Part shown: positions 63,694 through 64,000 of the stretch, piece after piece | How positions within the stretch are numbered: position 1 is the first letter of the stretch | Layout: the number at the start of each line of letters is the position of its first letter | NCBI RefSeq assembly: GCF_002162375.1 | Contig: NZ_CP021425.1 | Coordinates: forward strand, 2,539,501-2,603,500 | Direction of reading: 5' to 3' | Length of the DNA stretch: 64,000 nucleotides | DNA from: Oleiphilus messinensis | GTDB lineage: Bacteria; Pseudomonadota; Gammaproteobacteria; Pseudomonadales; Oleiphilaceae | Translations under genes and position numbers: made by a program | The notes under the pieces: generated by a model | Databases searched by the model: none | Told to the model about the DNA's origin: nothing | What the model saw: only the letters and a program-made list of their open reading frames with translations

Positions 63694-64000
63694 TGAATAT
63701 GGGCGGCATTTTTTTGAGGCTTCCGATTTCAGTGGCTCGCTGTTGGATGCCTGTATTGAAGAGACGTTGAGATTGGAGAGCCCGGTGCAGCGCATGGGGC
63801 GTTTCAGTACCGAGGACATTGAGTTGGAGGGCGAAATCATCGAGCAGGGTCACCGCATTATTTTGATGTTGGGCGCTGCGAATCGGGACCCTCGTGTTTT
63901 TTCTGATCCTGATCGCTATTGGCCAGAGCGGCCGGAGCGAGAGCATCTTGCTTTTGGCTATGGTCATCATTTTTGCTCTGGTGCCATGTTGGCACGGACG
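63694..64000 (+). pseudogene. Cytochrome P450, 3' part, runs off right edge
   Basis: Beginning with the second copy of the target duplication, the frame reads EYGRHFFEASDF and continues the split P450. It includes the K-helix ExxR motif (IEETLRLE), the meander region (NRDPRVFSDPDRYWPERP) and the heme-binding loop FGYGHHFCSGA with the axial cysteine. Removing the IS and one 12-bp copy joins HQNP to EYGRHFF without any other change. Confidence 0.93.

Overview
The window looks like chromosome of a free-living, probably marine gammaproteobacterium. RhlB, PdxB, EpmC, AlaA, TusA-like and DsbD point to Gammaproteobacteria. Dense c-di-GMP signalling, a PEP-CTERM-type sorted protein with its dedicated acyltransferase, and large secreted heme-motif proteins fit a surface-active environmental species. 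I cannot name the species. I see no rRNA, tRNA, CRISPR array or phage.

Layout. 1-13.1 kb is mostly housekeeping and redox: a frameshifted 7TM-DISM receptor gene, an ABM-domain protein, TusA-like, DsbD, EpmC, RhlB, PdxB, a YcgR-like PilZ protein, an ATP-NAD kinase-like protein, a methyltransferase, AlaA and MsrB. 13.1-18.5 kb holds two stress or regulatory loci: a DUF4442 protein divergent from a TetR regulator with twin operators, and a glutathione peroxidase/OhrR locus with a 16-bp palindrome. 14.6-33.1 kb is rich in signalling: two hybrid histidine kinases, two GGDEF-EAL proteins, and a PilZ protein with a degenerate paralog. A phasin-like/HhH protein, an MBL hydrolase, an Atm1-type ABC exporter and a YdjM-like protein lie among them. 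33.2-36.3 kb is a compact operon: coiled-coil protein, then a membrane protein with an OmpA domain, then a Ras-like small GTPase. 36.6-41.7 kb is a surface module: a cohesin-like PEP-CTERM protein next to a dockerin-bearing extracellular nuclease, plus the exosortase-associated acyltransferase.

42.0-60.6 kb is two divergent operons sharing a 217-bp control region. The minus-strand operon encodes a 398-aa CxxCH protein, an 826-aa two-CxxCH/LamG lipoprotein and a Tat-exported DUF1501 protein. The plus-strand operon (about 13 kb, eleven tightly packed genes) encodes a PD40/CxxCH lipoprotein, two outer-membrane barrels, a TlpA thioredoxin, a DUF4266 lipoprotein, a DUF3570 barrel and a set of periplasmic and TPR proteins. 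The order of that last set recalls the GltC-GltD-GltE part of the myxobacterial Agl-Glt machine. No TolQ/TolR-type motor genes are in the window. I rate this operon, the GTPase operon and the cohesin/dockerin pair as the best candidates for undescribed systems.

61.4-64.0 kb holds a cytochrome P450 gene split by an intact 1,421-bp IS4-family element. It has perfect 18-bp terminal inverted repeats and a 12-bp target duplication, and removing the element restores the P450 frame exactly. Several short exact tandem duplications elsewhere (14, 15 and 18 bp units) suggest replication slippage is a recurrent source of variation in this genome.
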